Program-made: the position numbers and the translations under genes
Origin: Firmicutes bacterium HGW-Firmicutes-4
Lineage (GTDB): Bacteria; Bacillota; Clostridia; Eubacteriales; Eubacteriaceae
Assembly: GCA_002841405.1 (NCBI GenBank)
Contig: PGZR01000033.1
Coordinates: 1 to 51,670, forward strand
DNA length: 51,670 nt
Reading direction: 5' to 3'
Shown here: piece by piece, positions 35,828 through 44,585 of the stretch
Position numbering within the stretch: the stretch's first letter is position 1
How the letters are laid out: every line of letters starts with the position of its first letter
The notes under the pieces: generated by a model
The model's input: the letters and a program-made list of their open reading frames with translations, nothing else
Database searches by the model: none
Told to the model about the DNA's origin: nothing

Positions 35828-37939
35828 ATGAAACGATTAACGATCATGATAATTTTACTGAGTTCGTTGCTGACGATGTTGATAGAGCCGGTCAGCGCCG
35901 CCAACTATGGTGGGGTAGCGCAGTCGGAAGCGCGGACGGCGCCCCAGACCTTTGTTACTAATTTTTCTGATCATTCCATGAAGGGGCTGTTTTCAACTAC
36001 CGAACAAACCTTCTGGATTGCCAAAGACTGGGATGTGGAATCAGTGCTGCTGCATCTGGAATATCGGGCCACTCAATTGGCCGACACACAGCTGTCCAGT
36101 CTGACGGTGGCGATTAATGAGACTTATTTTTATTCGTTGCGTCCGGCTGATAATTCCGGCAACCGTCATGGCATCGATATCTATGTGCCACTGGAGTCAC
36201 TTCAGCAGGGCTACAATAATATCAGAATCGACGGCTACATGCGGACCCAGAATGCGCTGCCCTGTGTCGATGATGTCAGCGAGGCCAACTGGCTGGATAT
36301 TTTTAAAGAATCAAGTCTTTCGGTCAGGTATGACAAAAACGCTTTTACCACCAGTATTGATTCTTTCTATAATCGTTTTTTTGAAGTGGATGCCCTGAGA
36401 TATGGGGAATCGGCTTTTATTATCTCAGACGCTGACAATCCGGTGGAACTGAATGCCGCCCTGTTGGGAATCTCTGGTGTATCCAATCAGACCATTTATC
36501 CTGATGGATATTTTCCGATTCGGACATTCAGTGATCCCGCTGCAAATCTGCCACTGAACAGAATCGTTATCGCCAGGTACGATCAACTTCCGGATAATTA
36601 CCGGAGTCAGGCTGACCAGCATGGAATCAATGATGAGGATGCCCTATTGGTTCTGATCAACGAAGGAAGCGGAATGAATACCCTGATCATTACTGCCAAA
36701 AACGATGTGGCCCTGATTAATGCCGGTCGGATGTTGGGAAACCCGGCCTTGATGAATCAATTGCAGTCGACCACCAAGCTGCTGGGAAAAACCACAGATA
36801 TTAAAACCCAAGTTTATGAGGCGGAAAACTATATCAGTTTTGCCGGTTCAGAAGGAACCTATTACAAAGGTCCCTTTCATCAAGTAAAAGAATTTGCCAT
36901 CAACTATCCGTCCAATCGCAGCTTGACCAATGCCAGCGAATTCTACCTCAATTACCGGTATTCAGAAAACCTCGACTTTGACCGGTCATTGATGACAGTT
37001 TATATTAATGACGTTCCTGTTGGCAGCAGAAAGCTCTCACAGCATCTGGCCGGGGGGGATGAGGCTACCATTCCGATTCCCACCGATATTGATATCGGCG
37101 GTTCATTTCAGGTAAAGGTGACCTTTGATCTGGAAATCAAGGATCTCTGGTGCAGTTTACGCCAGGGCGATATGCCTTGGGCATACCTCACCCCCAGTAC
37201 GATGTTAAAAATCAACTCCGTCGCCAATCAGGATCTGATTTTTGAAAACTATCCCGCCCCCTTTGTCACTGATTATAGTTACAACGCGGTCAGTCTGGTG
37301 GTGCCGGATCAGTTGGATGGTGAAACCACCAACCTGCTGGCCAAAATGTTTCGGGTGATGGGACGCTATACCAAAGGGAATACCGGGGAAATAAACGTGC
37401 TTCATCCCGAAGAAATGAATGAGTCTGCACTTTACGCCAATATTATTGCGGTGGGTACCTATGACAATAATAGCTTTATCAAAAGCAATAACGATAAGCT
37501 GTATGTTCAGTTTAACGAAGACGGTACCAGCTTCCTGTCCAATGAAAAGCTGGCAATCGACCCAGTCTACGGTAAGACCCTTGGTTCGGCCCAACTGCTG
37601 GATTCCCTGTACAGTAAACCAGGTCGGGCCAGTCTGATGGTTGTGGCACCGGATCAGACCGGTCTGGTGGCGATCGGCAATAACCTCGGCGAAATGAAAA
37701 ACCTGGGCAGACTGTCAGGCGATGCCGCTTTGGCAGACGCCAATGGCAAGGTGCTGACCTATCGCTTTAAAGCACCGAAAAATCCGACCATTGCAGTAGC
37801 ACAGCAAATCGCCGTGAGTCAGGAAGCTCAGATTTTTCTGGTCGTCAGCATCATGGTGCTGATTCTGCTGGCCGTGGGGTTGGTCATGGTGGTTCGTAAA
37901 AATGGGATTGAAATCAGGAAGGGAGGATGGCGAAAATGA
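35828..37939 (+). CDS. bcsB: BcsB-like cellulose synthase regulatory subunit
   Basis: 703 residues with a signal peptide (about 1-24), a large outer-face region with BcsB-type repeated carbohydrate-binding and flavodoxin-like domains (LEYRATQLADTQLSSLTVAI; FEVKVTF-like strand at 434-440), and one C-terminal transmembrane helix (about 672-692). BcsB holds the synthase and guides the nascent glucan. ATG follows AAAGGAGGAG. The 127-bp gap before it contains an AT-rich hairpin (GTATAAA..TTTATAC) and could hold an internal promoter or RNA processing site. It overlaps the next gene by ATGA. Confidence 0.85.
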   Translation: MKRLTIMIILLSSLLTMLIEPVSAANYGGVAQSEARTAPQTFVTNFSDHSMKGLFSTTEQTFWIAKDWDVESVLLHLEYRATQLADTQLSSLTVAINETYFYSLRPADNSGNRHGIDIYVPLESLQQGYNNIRIDGYMRTQNALPCVDDVSEANWLDIFKESSLSVRYDKNAFTTSIDSFYNRFFEVDALRYGESAFIISDADNPVELNAALLGISGVSNQTIYPDGYFPIRTFSDPAANLPLNRIVIARYDQLPDNYRSQADQHGINDEDALLVLINEGSGMNTLIITAKNDVALINAGRMLGNPALMNQLQSTTKLLGKTTDIKTQVYEAENYISFAGSEGTYYKGPFHQVKEFAINYPSNRSLTNASEFYLNYRYSENLDFDRSLMTVYINDVPVGSRKLSQHLAGGDEATIPIPTDIDIGGSFQVKVTFDLEIKDLWCSLRQGDMPWAYLTPSTMLKINSVANQDLIFENYPAPFVTDYSYNAVSLVVPDQLDGETTNLLAKMFRVMGRYTKGNTGEINVLHPEEMNESALYANIIAVGTYDNNSFIKSNNDKLYVQFNEDGTSFLSNEKLAIDPVYGKTLGSAQLLDSLYSKPGRASLMVVAPDQTGLVAIGNNLGEMKNLGRLSGDAALADANGKVLTYRFKAPKNPTIAVAQQIAVSQEAQIFLVVSIMVLILLAVGLVMVVRKNGIEIRKGGWRK

Positions 37940-38799
37940 AAAATCGGGATCAGGTTTTATCCGATCTGGGGATTGTTTTCTTTCTGGTTTTAACCTTTAT
38001 TACCATAACCTTTACCGCCCAGGATTCGGCCCACTATATTCAGAATTTAGTGATGTTGAACGTTACCTTTCTGGTGATCCTAATTACTTATTTCAGTAAT
38101 ATAACCCTGGGGCTGGTCACCAATGGGATCGTGATTTTTTTCTATATCTCTTACACGATTTTTCTGGTGCTGGTCAATGGTGAACCCCTGACGGCTTCCT
38201 CATATTTCTGGATTGTGCTGCTGCCCCTGTTCACCTATGTGGTCAGCTTAATGACCGGAAGAAATCTGGCGCTGCAGAACCGGGTTAAAGAGCTGGAAGA
38301 TGAAAATGTCAGTTTGTCCACCGTCGATCCGGCTACCGGGCTGCGGAATTTTCGAACCCTGATCAGCGATGCCAAAATTTTCATTGGTATGTCAAAACGG
38401 GGACAGATTGAGTTATCGTTGATGATGATCAAATTTCGACATTATAAAGAAATCAAACGAATTCTGGGAGAAGAGCGGTTGCCGCTGTTTATCCGTCAGA
38501 TGACAGAGGTGATGCATCGCAGTCTGCGGGCCGAAGATACTCTCTATCTGGTCGAAAAAGACGATATCACCTTTGGCCTGTTTTTAATCACCGATACGGC
38601 CGGAACAAAAATTGTCGAAAACCGGATCAGGAGTCACATGAAAAGCGAAGAATTTTATACCATTACGGCCCCTTATGAGGTGGAAATTGATCTAAAAATC
38701 GGAGTGTTCCATTGTGATGAGTGTAAATCGGGGGAAGCGGTTTCGCCGCTGGAATTTATTGAAAAAGCCCGAAAAGAAATGGAATACGATGTCGGTTAG
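37936..38799 (+). CDS. Membrane protein with degenerate GGDEF domain, predicted cyclic-di-GMP receptor
   Basis: 287 residues with about four transmembrane segments (12-105), a short coiled coil (NRVKELEDENVSL) and a GGDEF domain starting DPATGLRNFR. The catalytic GG(D/E)EF is replaced by EKDDI (about 207-211), so cyclase activity is unlikely, but the inhibitory-site RxxD is present as RAED (198-201) exactly five residues upstream, where cyclic-di-GMP binds in canonical domains. PelD uses the same logic. ATG 37936 overlaps the bcsB stop (ATGA) with GGGAGG well spaced; 37927 is an alternative start. No PilZ is present in the operon. Confidence 0.8.
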   Translation: MKNRDQVLSDLGIVFFLVLTFITITFTAQDSAHYIQNLVMLNVTFLVILITYFSNITLGLVTNGIVIFFYISYTIFLVLVNGEPLTASSYFWIVLLPLFTYVVSLMTGRNLALQNRVKELEDENVSLSTVDPATGLRNFRTLISDAKIFIGMSKRGQIELSLMMIKFRHYKEIKRILGEERLPLFIRQMTEVMHRSLRAEDTLYLVEKDDITFGLFLITDTAGTKIVENRIRSHMKSEEFYTITAPYEVEIDLKIGVFHCDECKSGEAVSPLEFIEKARKEMEYDVG

Positions 38800-38828
38800 G
38801 TCTGAAATAGTTTCATGAGTTATAAAAA

Positions 38829-38865
38829 ACCAGGATTTATAGTGCTTAGGCACAAAAATCCTGGT
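38829..38865. terminator. Bidirectional terminator between the exopolysaccharide operon and wecB
   Basis: ACCAGGATTT (38829-38838) pairs with AAATCCTGGT (38856-38865), with an inner GTGC/GCAC. T-rich tracts follow on both strands. It separates the convergent genes. Confidence 0.88.
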
Positions 38866-38872
38866 CTTTTTT

Positions 38873-39994
38873 CTACAAGTTAAAATATTCGGCGATGGCC
38901 GTACAGATGCGTTGGGACGTTTTACCATCGCCATAGGGGTTAGCGGCATGGGCCATGGTCTGGTAGGCGTCGGGGTCGTCCAGTAACTGCTGGGTGATTC
39001 GGATAATGTCCCTTTTATCAACACCGCCCATCACAACGGTTCCGGCAGCGACAGCTTCGGGCCGCTCGGTTTCGTGGCGCAGCACCACGACTGGCTTGCC
39101 CAGCGCCGGGGCTTCCTCCTGAATGCCTCCGGAATCGGTGAGCACCAGATAGGCACGACCCATCAGGTTGGACATTTCGCTGTAATCCAGGGGCGCCAGA
39201 ATATGAACCCGGTCAAGATCAGCGAGCAACGGCAGGGCTGTTTCGGCAATCAGGGGATTGGGATGCATCGGAAAAACCACCTCCACATCCGGATTGGCCA
39301 GAACCAGTTCACGGACGGCAGAGAAAATCTGTTTCATCGGCGAACCGATATTTTCCCGGCGGTGGGAGGTCAATAAAAATACCCGTCTGTTTTGATAGTC
39401 GATGGTGTTAAGAAGTGGGTTTTCAAAACGGTAGTCGGCCTTAACAGTCATGAGTAATGCATCGATGACCGTATTGCCAGTAATAATAATCTGGCTTTGG
39501 GGAATATCTTCCCGGATCAGATTATCCTGATTGCCGACGGTGGGGCAAAAATGCAGATCCCCCAACTGGCTGATGAGGGTTCGGTTCATTTCTTCCGGGT
39601 AGGGGGAGTACTTATTTTTAGTCCGCAGGCCAGCTTCGACATGGCCAATCGGGATCTGTTCATAAAAAGCTGACAGGGCTGCGGCAAAAGCGGTGGTGGT
39701 ATCGCCATGAACCAGAATCATATCCGGGGCCTCGGCTGCCAGGATCGGTTTCAGCTCGTTCAGAATACAGGCCGTGAGATAGGACAGGGTTTGGCCGGGC
39801 ATCATCAGGTTCAGATCATAATCTGCGGCGATGGCAAAAAGCGTCAGCACCTGATCCAGCATTTCCCGGTGTTGGGCGGTCAGAGTTACCAGCGTCTGGA
39901 AACGGGGATCTTTTTTTAAAGCAATTACCAGCGGCGCCATTTTGATGGCCTCCGGCCGGGTTCCAAAAAGAATCATGAGTTTGATTTTTTTCAT
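38873..39994 (-). CDS. wecB: UDP-N-acetylglucosamine 2-epimerase (non-hydrolysing)
   Basis: Interconverts UDP-GlcNAc and UDP-ManNAc for surface polysaccharide or teichoic-acid linkage units. The 373-residue GT-B-fold protein has FGTRPEAIKMAPLV, VHGDTTTAFA, GHVEAGLRT, the catalytic HRREN region and DSGGIQEEAP. The start has only a weak ribosome binding site. It is the last gene of the minus-strand cluster. Its place next to the synthase genes hints that ManNAc-containing material is made here, but the link is by proximity. Confidence 0.93.
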   Translation of the reverse strand: MKKIKLMILFGTRPEAIKMAPLVIALKKDPRFQTLVTLTAQHREMLDQVLTLFAIAADYDLNLMMPGQTLSYLTACILNELKPILAAEAPDMILVHGDTTTAFAAALSAFYEQIPIGHVEAGLRTKNKYSPYPEEMNRTLISQLGDLHFCPTVGNQDNLIREDIPQSQIIITGNTVIDALLMTVKADYRFENPLLNTIDYQNRRVFLLTSHRRENIGSPMKQIFSAVRELVLANPDVEVVFPMHPNPLIAETALPLLADLDRVHILAPLDYSEMSNLMGRAYLVLTDSGGIQEEAPALGKPVVVLRHETERPEAVAAGTVVMGGVDKRDIIRITQQLLDDPDAYQTMAHAANPYGDGKTSQRICTAIAEYFNL

Positions 39995-40035
39995 GGTTAC
40001 TCACTTTCATCCTACTTGTCATATCGCAGAAGCGA

Positions 40036-41193
40036 TCACTTGTTATAAACCAGCCCCAGCAGAGCCTGCAGGTTATCGTAGGAGTAGGCATTATTGTTAT
40101 AGCCGAAACCACCGTAGAAAGGACTCTGGGAATCGGCATTCTGATGCTTTTTAAGTTGGGTTAGGGCGTTGCCGGTTAAAAACTCATTTCCCAGCATCGC
40201 ACCAATCTGAGCGGCGATGCCGTAGGCGGCTGAAGATTCCTGAGTATCCAGAGCCGCTCCGGTATGGGGATCATAATTAGAATAGAGGGTGCCACTGGCG
40301 ATCTTTTCTTCCAGCCAATCAATGGATTGGGGGGAATAGATTCCGGCTTGAGCCAGATTCTGGATCACCATCAGGCTGTCCAGAATGTTTATTTTTCCGT
40401 CGGCATCGGTATAGCTGCCCTTTTGGGGATCATAGCTTTTATGATGGAGCGGCAGGTTTTCGCCAATAAAACTGCCCAGCAGAATCTGCTGGTTTTTTGT
40501 CACGGCTGTGGCGATTTCAGGTTTTGCAGCCGCCAGCATCTGGAGGGCCGAAAGGTTGATATAAGCCACTTCCACGGTTTTATCCTGAGTGGGACTGGTG
40601 GCGCTGTAGTAACTAACCAGGTAGTCGGACTGAAACCCCCGGATTGGTAATTGATTTTCCAGCGTCTCAAGAATTTTCGTCGCTGAATCATTGAGCGGCC
40701 ATTGTTTTTGGGCCAGAATCAGGGTCTGGTAAATTCGCAGATCATCAATGGTGGCTGAAACATCGGTGATCGGATTACTGTTTTCGACGATCCGCCACAA
40801 CAAAATATCTTCGAAGATCAGATGATCCTGGATATAGTCGGAGGTTTCATAAAAAAGTTGTTGGTCTCCGGTTAAGCGGGCATATTCCAATAATAATCCC
40901 ATCGACTCAGAAAGAACTTCATGACCGGTCGATAAGTCTCCGGTTTGGGCAGTGTACTGATAATTGGTATAAATGCCGCCATCGGGAGAGGTCAGCTGAT
41001 TGTGGATAAAGGACTGGCAGTTCAGGGTTTCCCGGGAAAGCGGGCTGATCGGTGTTAATGGGGCAGATTCACAAGCGGTATAATCTGCCAGTTTAGTCGT
41101 ATCCTCTGGCCGGGAAAAAAAAGATCCCCAAATTACTACAATCAAACCAGCCAGCCCAATAAGAATAAGAACTAACTTAAGTGTTTTTGCCAT
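40036..41193 (-). CDS. GH8-like glycoside hydrolase, membrane-anchored
   Basis: 385 residues with one N-terminal signal-anchor helix (about 5-24) and an alpha/alpha-barrel domain outside the cell. SGHEVLSESMGLLLEYA has the probable acid Glu (about 96), and DVSATIDDLRIYQTL resembles the GH8 SA.DAD.. segment with the base Asp (about 150-151). BcsZ/CcsZ enzymes of this family trim nascent glucan in cellulose loci, so action on the polymer of the facing operon is the natural inference. It overlaps the upstream ThrE gene by 17 bp. Confidence 0.7.
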   Translation of the reverse strand: MAKTLKLVLILIGLAGLIVVIWGSFFSRPEDTTKLADYTACESAPLTPISPLSRETLNCQSFIHNQLTSPDGGIYTNYQYTAQTGDLSTGHEVLSESMGLLLEYARLTGDQQLFYETSDYIQDHLIFEDILLWRIVENSNPITDVSATIDDLRIYQTLILAQKQWPLNDSATKILETLENQLPIRGFQSDYLVSYYSATSPTQDKTVEVAYINLSALQMLAAAKPEIATAVTKNQQILLGSFIGENLPLHHKSYDPQKGSYTDADGKINILDSLMVIQNLAQAGIYSPQSIDWLEEKIASGTLYSNYDPHTGAALDTQESSAAYGIAAQIGAMLGNEFLTGNALTQLKKHQNADSQSPFYGGFGYNNNAYSYDNLQALLGLVYNK

Positions 41194-41656
41194 ATTTAAA
41201 CTTCTTTCGTATTTTTGTTTTGCTTTTCAGCATCACCTTACGAACCAGATTGACAGTTGATGAGACCATAATAATACCGACTGCCAGGGCTCCGGAGATC
41301 AACAGGGTGTGAATGCCAGTAGAAATTCCAAGATCAATCTCTCCGTTGATAAAATAAAGCATCGTATAGTAGATACCGCCGCCGGGAACCAGGGGAATCA
41401 GGGCCACCGCCAGATAAATGGTGGTGGGGGATTTGGTTAAACGGGCCAGCACCTCGGCATAAAGGGAGATCGCAATGGTTGACAGCAGATAGAGGATGAC
41501 GTCATTGGAAATCACCAGTTGAAAAACCACGTAAATCAGCTGTCCCAGCATGCCGCCCAGGGCAGAAAGGAGCAGTTTGTTCCGGGGAATATTAAAGACA
41601 ATGGCAAAGGCCAGGGACGCGCCAAAGGCATATAAGCAGGGTGTAATATAATTCAT
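41177..41656 (-). CDS. ThrE-family threonine/serine exporter, small subunit
   Basis: 159 residues with about four to five transmembrane segments (PF12821 type, ThrE_2). It corresponds to the C-terminal half of the single-chain ThrE of Corynebacterium. The partner gene lies 4 bp upstream. The basic tail KSKTKIRKKFKYGKNT overlaps the start of the hydrolase gene. Amino-acid export is the family's known role; the substrate is not shown here. Confidence 0.85.
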   Translation of the reverse strand: MNYITPCLYAFGASLAFAIVFNIPRNKLLLSALGGMLGQLIYVVFQLVISNDVILYLLSTIAISLYAEVLARLTKSPTTIYLAVALIPLVPGGGIYYTMLYFINGEIDLGISTGIHTLLISGALAVGIIMVSSTVNLVRKVMLKSKTKIRKKFKYGKNT

Positions 41657-41660
41657 AGCT

Positions 41661-42425
41661 TCAACCTCCCCAGAATGGTCGCAATAAACTCAGGGGTACA
41701 GCCACCCCGGCGGCAATGGCAGCACCAATCAGCAGAGCCTCAACGCCCTTAGCCAGACCAGAAAGATAATCCCCGGCAATGATGTCACGGATTGAATTGG
41801 TAATCGCCAGCCCGGGTACCAGGGTCATAATCGAGCCGATAATAATGGTATTCATATTGGTACTCAGCCCCAGACCGGCCGCAGTTACCGCAACCGTGGA
41901 GGCGATTAAGCCACCGACAATATTGGTGAAAAAAACATTGGCCTCAAAGCGACTCATGATATCCATTTGCAGTTTAATTCCAATACCAATCAGAAATCCA
42001 ACGCAGCTATCCATCAGACTTCCCCCAAAAAACAGGGTGAACATCTGGGAAATAAAGGCGAAAGCTAAAACATGAAGGTAGTAAGGATAAGAGGGGATGG
42101 TATCAATGCGTCTGATGTCGGCCAACAGGTCTTTGTAGTTGGTGGGTTCATAGCAGATATGACGGGACAGATGATTAATTTCAGACACCTTGGTCAAATC
42201 GATTTTGCGGGAATGAATCCGTCGCGTTCGGGTCAACGGAACCTCGCCTTCCAGGGTGACTGAGATGATGATGGTAGTTGGTACAACGAAAATTTCAGCC
42301 TCTTTGGCACCAAGGGCAATACAGATACGATGCATGGATTCTTCCACTCGGTAGGTTTCCGCACCGTTGGAAAGGAGGATAACCCCCATTTCCATGGCAA
42401 CATGACTGAGTTGGGTAACGGTCAT
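41661..42425 (-). CDS. ThrE-family threonine/serine exporter, large subunit (DUF1212)
   Basis: 254 residues: a cytoplasmic N-terminal region with the family sequence MGVILLSNGAETYRVEESMHRIC, then about five transmembrane segments. This is the PF06738 part of ThrE; with the next gene it makes a complete split transporter. Its ATG overlaps the coaBC stop by one base (TAATG), so translation is coupled. Confidence 0.88.
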   Translation of the reverse strand: MTVTQLSHVAMEMGVILLSNGAETYRVEESMHRICIALGAKEAEIFVVPTTIIISVTLEGEVPLTRTRRIHSRKIDLTKVSEINHLSRHICYEPTNYKDLLADIRRIDTIPSYPYYLHVLAFAFISQMFTLFFGGSLMDSCVGFLIGIGIKLQMDIMSRFEANVFFTNIVGGLIASTVAVTAAGLGLSTNMNTIIIGSIMTLVPGLAITNSIRDIIAGDYLSGLAKGVEALLIGAAIAAGVAVPLSLLRPFWGG

Positions 42426-43624
42426 TACAGTTCATCCAGGATCGCATCAAAAATCCGGTGGGCCACCGCTTCTTTGGACAAGAGGGGTAAAGTCTCGGTT
42501 TTCTCCAGGGTAATTATCGTCACCCGGTTGGTGGGGGTGTTAAAGCCAGCGCCCTTTTCCTTTAAATTATTGGCCACCATCATATTTACGTTTTTGAAGT
42601 AGAGCTTTTCTTTGGTATTCTCGATCATGTTTTCAGTTTCCATCGAAAATCCACAGACAAACTGGTCCGAACGTTTCTTTTCGCCAATGGTTTTAAGGAT
42701 ATCAATGGTCGGTGACAGGTTGATGACTGGCTGCCCATCCCGTTTTTTTATTTTTTCAGTTGCGACTTCAGCGGGCTTAAAATCGGCAACAGCGGCGGCC
42801 TTGATGACAATATCCGTTGCTTCAAAATGATCCATCACCTGGGAACACATATCACTGGCTGAAACTACTGGGATAAGAGTGACAAATGCCGGTGGGGTCA
42901 GCGCGGTTTTGCCACTGATCAAGGTCACATCGGCACCCCGGAGCATGGCTGCCTGAGCCAGGGCATAACCCATTTTACCGCTGGAATGATTAGTGATGTA
43001 GCGGACCGGGTCGATGGCCTCGCAGGTGGGACCGGCGGTAATCATGATTTTTTTTCCGCTGAGATCATGAAAAAAGGCAATTTCCCTGAGGATATGATTA
43101 ATTAACAGTTCCTCATCGGGAAGCTTGCCAGCGCCGACATCCTTGCACGCCAGCATCCCGATTGCCGGATCGATGATCTTATAACCCAATTTTTTGAGAC
43201 TTTTAAGATTGTTTTGGACAATCGGATTTTCGTACATGGCAGTATTCATGGCCGGCGCAATAAATTTAGGGCAATGGCAGGCCATGATGGTGGTGGTGAG
43301 CATATCGTCGGCAATCCCGGCATTGATTTTGCCGATGACATTGGCTGAAGCCGGGGCCACCATAAAAAGATCGGCTTTTTTGGCGAGGCTGATATGGGCC
43401 ACATCATATGAGATGTTTCGGTCAAAGGTGTCAACAATGCACTTGTTGCCAGTTAAACTCTCAAAGACCAGGGGGGCAATAAATTCCTGGGCATTTTTGG
43501 TCATAATAACTTGAACATCGCAACCCATTTTGGTCAGACTGCTGGCCACATTGGCCATTTTATAGGCGGCGATACTTCCGGTAATGCCCAGAACAATGGT
43601 TTTATTTTTTAATAGATTTTTCAT
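42425..43624 (-). CDS. coaBC: Bifunctional phosphopantothenoylcysteine decarboxylase / phosphopantothenate-cysteine ligase
   Basis: Carries out two steps of coenzyme A synthesis. 399 residues: an N-terminal flavoprotein domain (GITGSIAAYK, the catalytic-His segment and APAMNTAMYENP) and a C-terminal ligase domain (ITAGPTCEAIDPVRYITNHSSGKMGYALA). An in-frame ATG at 43651 is too close to the predicted transcription start; AAAGGAAA sets 43624. The divergent ECF S component next door is of the pantothenate type, a fitting partner. Confidence 0.95.
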   Translation of the reverse strand: MKNLLKNKTIVLGITGSIAAYKMANVASSLTKMGCDVQVIMTKNAQEFIAPLVFESLTGNKCIVDTFDRNISYDVAHISLAKKADLFMVAPASANVIGKINAGIADDMLTTTIMACHCPKFIAPAMNTAMYENPIVQNNLKSLKKLGYKIIDPAIGMLACKDVGAGKLPDEELLINHILREIAFFHDLSGKKIMITAGPTCEAIDPVRYITNHSSGKMGYALAQAAMLRGADVTLISGKTALTPPAFVTLIPVVSASDMCSQVMDHFEATDIVIKAAAVADFKPAEVATEKIKKRDGQPVINLSPTIDILKTIGEKKRSDQFVCGFSMETENMIENTKEKLYFKNVNMMVANNLKEKGAGFNTPTNRVTIITLEKTETLPLLSKEAVAHRIFDAILDEL

Positions 43625-43665
43625 CGGCTTTCCTTTTCCAACTGTTTTCATTAATTTTCATAATC

Positions 43666-43694
43666 ATTATACCAAACCCGAGGGTCAGGAGTAA
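43666..43694 (-). promoter_or_regulatory. Promoter of coaBC
   Basis: On the minus strand TTACTC (43689-43694), 17 bp and TATAAT (43666-43671) lie about 40 bp before the start codon. Confidence 0.5.
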
Positions 43695-43796
43695 ATATAA
43701 GTTTTTTTGTAATTTTTTATTGTAATAAAATAAAAAAGGCGTTAAAATATAGATGCATTGTATCCGGCATGACTGGAACGATAGCGGGAGGTAAAA

Positions 43797-44426
43797 ATGA
43801 AAAAAATTAAGACCAACGATTTGGTCAAACTATCTTTTTTTGTGGCGATTATCGTTTTGTTGGCAGTTACACCGTTTCTTGGCTATATCCCCTTGGGATT
43901 CACCCGGGCTACCATTATTCATATTCCGGTAATAATTGGAAGTATTATTTTGGGACCATTCTATGGTGCTTTTTTGGGATTTGTTTTTGGACTGACCAGC
44001 TTAATCAATAATACCTTTAACCCCACGGTGACATCATTTGTGTTCACCCCTTTCTATTCCCTGGGAACCTATTCTGGTAATTTCTGGAGTCTGGTAATCT
44101 GTTTTGTTCCTAGAATTCTGGTTGGCGTGGTGCCCCATTATGTTTTTAAGGGTATAAAGAAAGTAAATAACAATGATGTATTGGCATTAAGTATTGCTGG
44201 AGTTGCCGGATCATTGACCAATACCCTGTTGGTTATGAACTTTATTTATCTGTTTTTTGGTCAAAGTTATGCAGAGGTAAAAAATGTGGCATTATCGACA
44301 TTGTACGGCGTCATTCTGTCAGTGATAGCCATTAATGGTATTCCCGAAGCGATTGTGGCGGGAATTCTCACCACTGCCGTTTGTAAAGCGTTGTTGCGAT
44401 ATACCAGTAAACCAGCTCTGCAATAA
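43797..44426 (+). CDS. panT: ECF transporter S component, probably pantothenate-specific
   Basis: 209 residues with about six transmembrane segments: the substrate-binding subunit of an energy-coupling-factor importer whose shared EcfAAT module is encoded elsewhere. IPLGFTRATIIHIPVIIG and GPFYGAFLGFVFGLTSL match the pantothenate-type family. The divergent coaBC, which uses phosphopantothenate, supports vitamin B5 as substrate. A strong GGGAGG precedes the ATG. Confidence 0.8.
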   Translation: MKKIKTNDLVKLSFFVAIIVLLAVTPFLGYIPLGFTRATIIHIPVIIGSIILGPFYGAFLGFVFGLTSLINNTFNPTVTSFVFTPFYSLGTYSGNFWSLVICFVPRILVGVVPHYVFKGIKKVNNNDVLALSIAGVAGSLTNTLLVMNFIYLFFGQSYAEVKNVALSTLYGVILSVIAINGIPEAIVAGILTTAVCKALLRYTSKPALQ

Positions 44427-44457
44427 GCGGTGGGACTAAAATTTTAAAATACCCATT

Positions 44458-44495
44458 AAACTGTTTCGGATGAAAGTTCTGAAGCAGTTTTTTTA
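44458..44495 (+). terminator. Terminator after the ECF S component gene
   Basis: AAACTGTTTC (44458-44467) pairs with GAAGCAGTTT (44481-44490), one G-U, followed by TTTTATT. Confidence 0.8.
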
Positions 44496-44585
44496 TTGCA
44501 TTAAATTAATTTTATTACTTTGATATCCTAGTAAAAGATTATATAATGAAGATAAAATAACCGCAGGTAAGAAAAAGGAGTTATG

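Noticed and set aside
43652-43796. Riboswitch before the ECF S component gene
   Set aside because: The region is short and AT-rich, with no recognisable conserved core or terminator.
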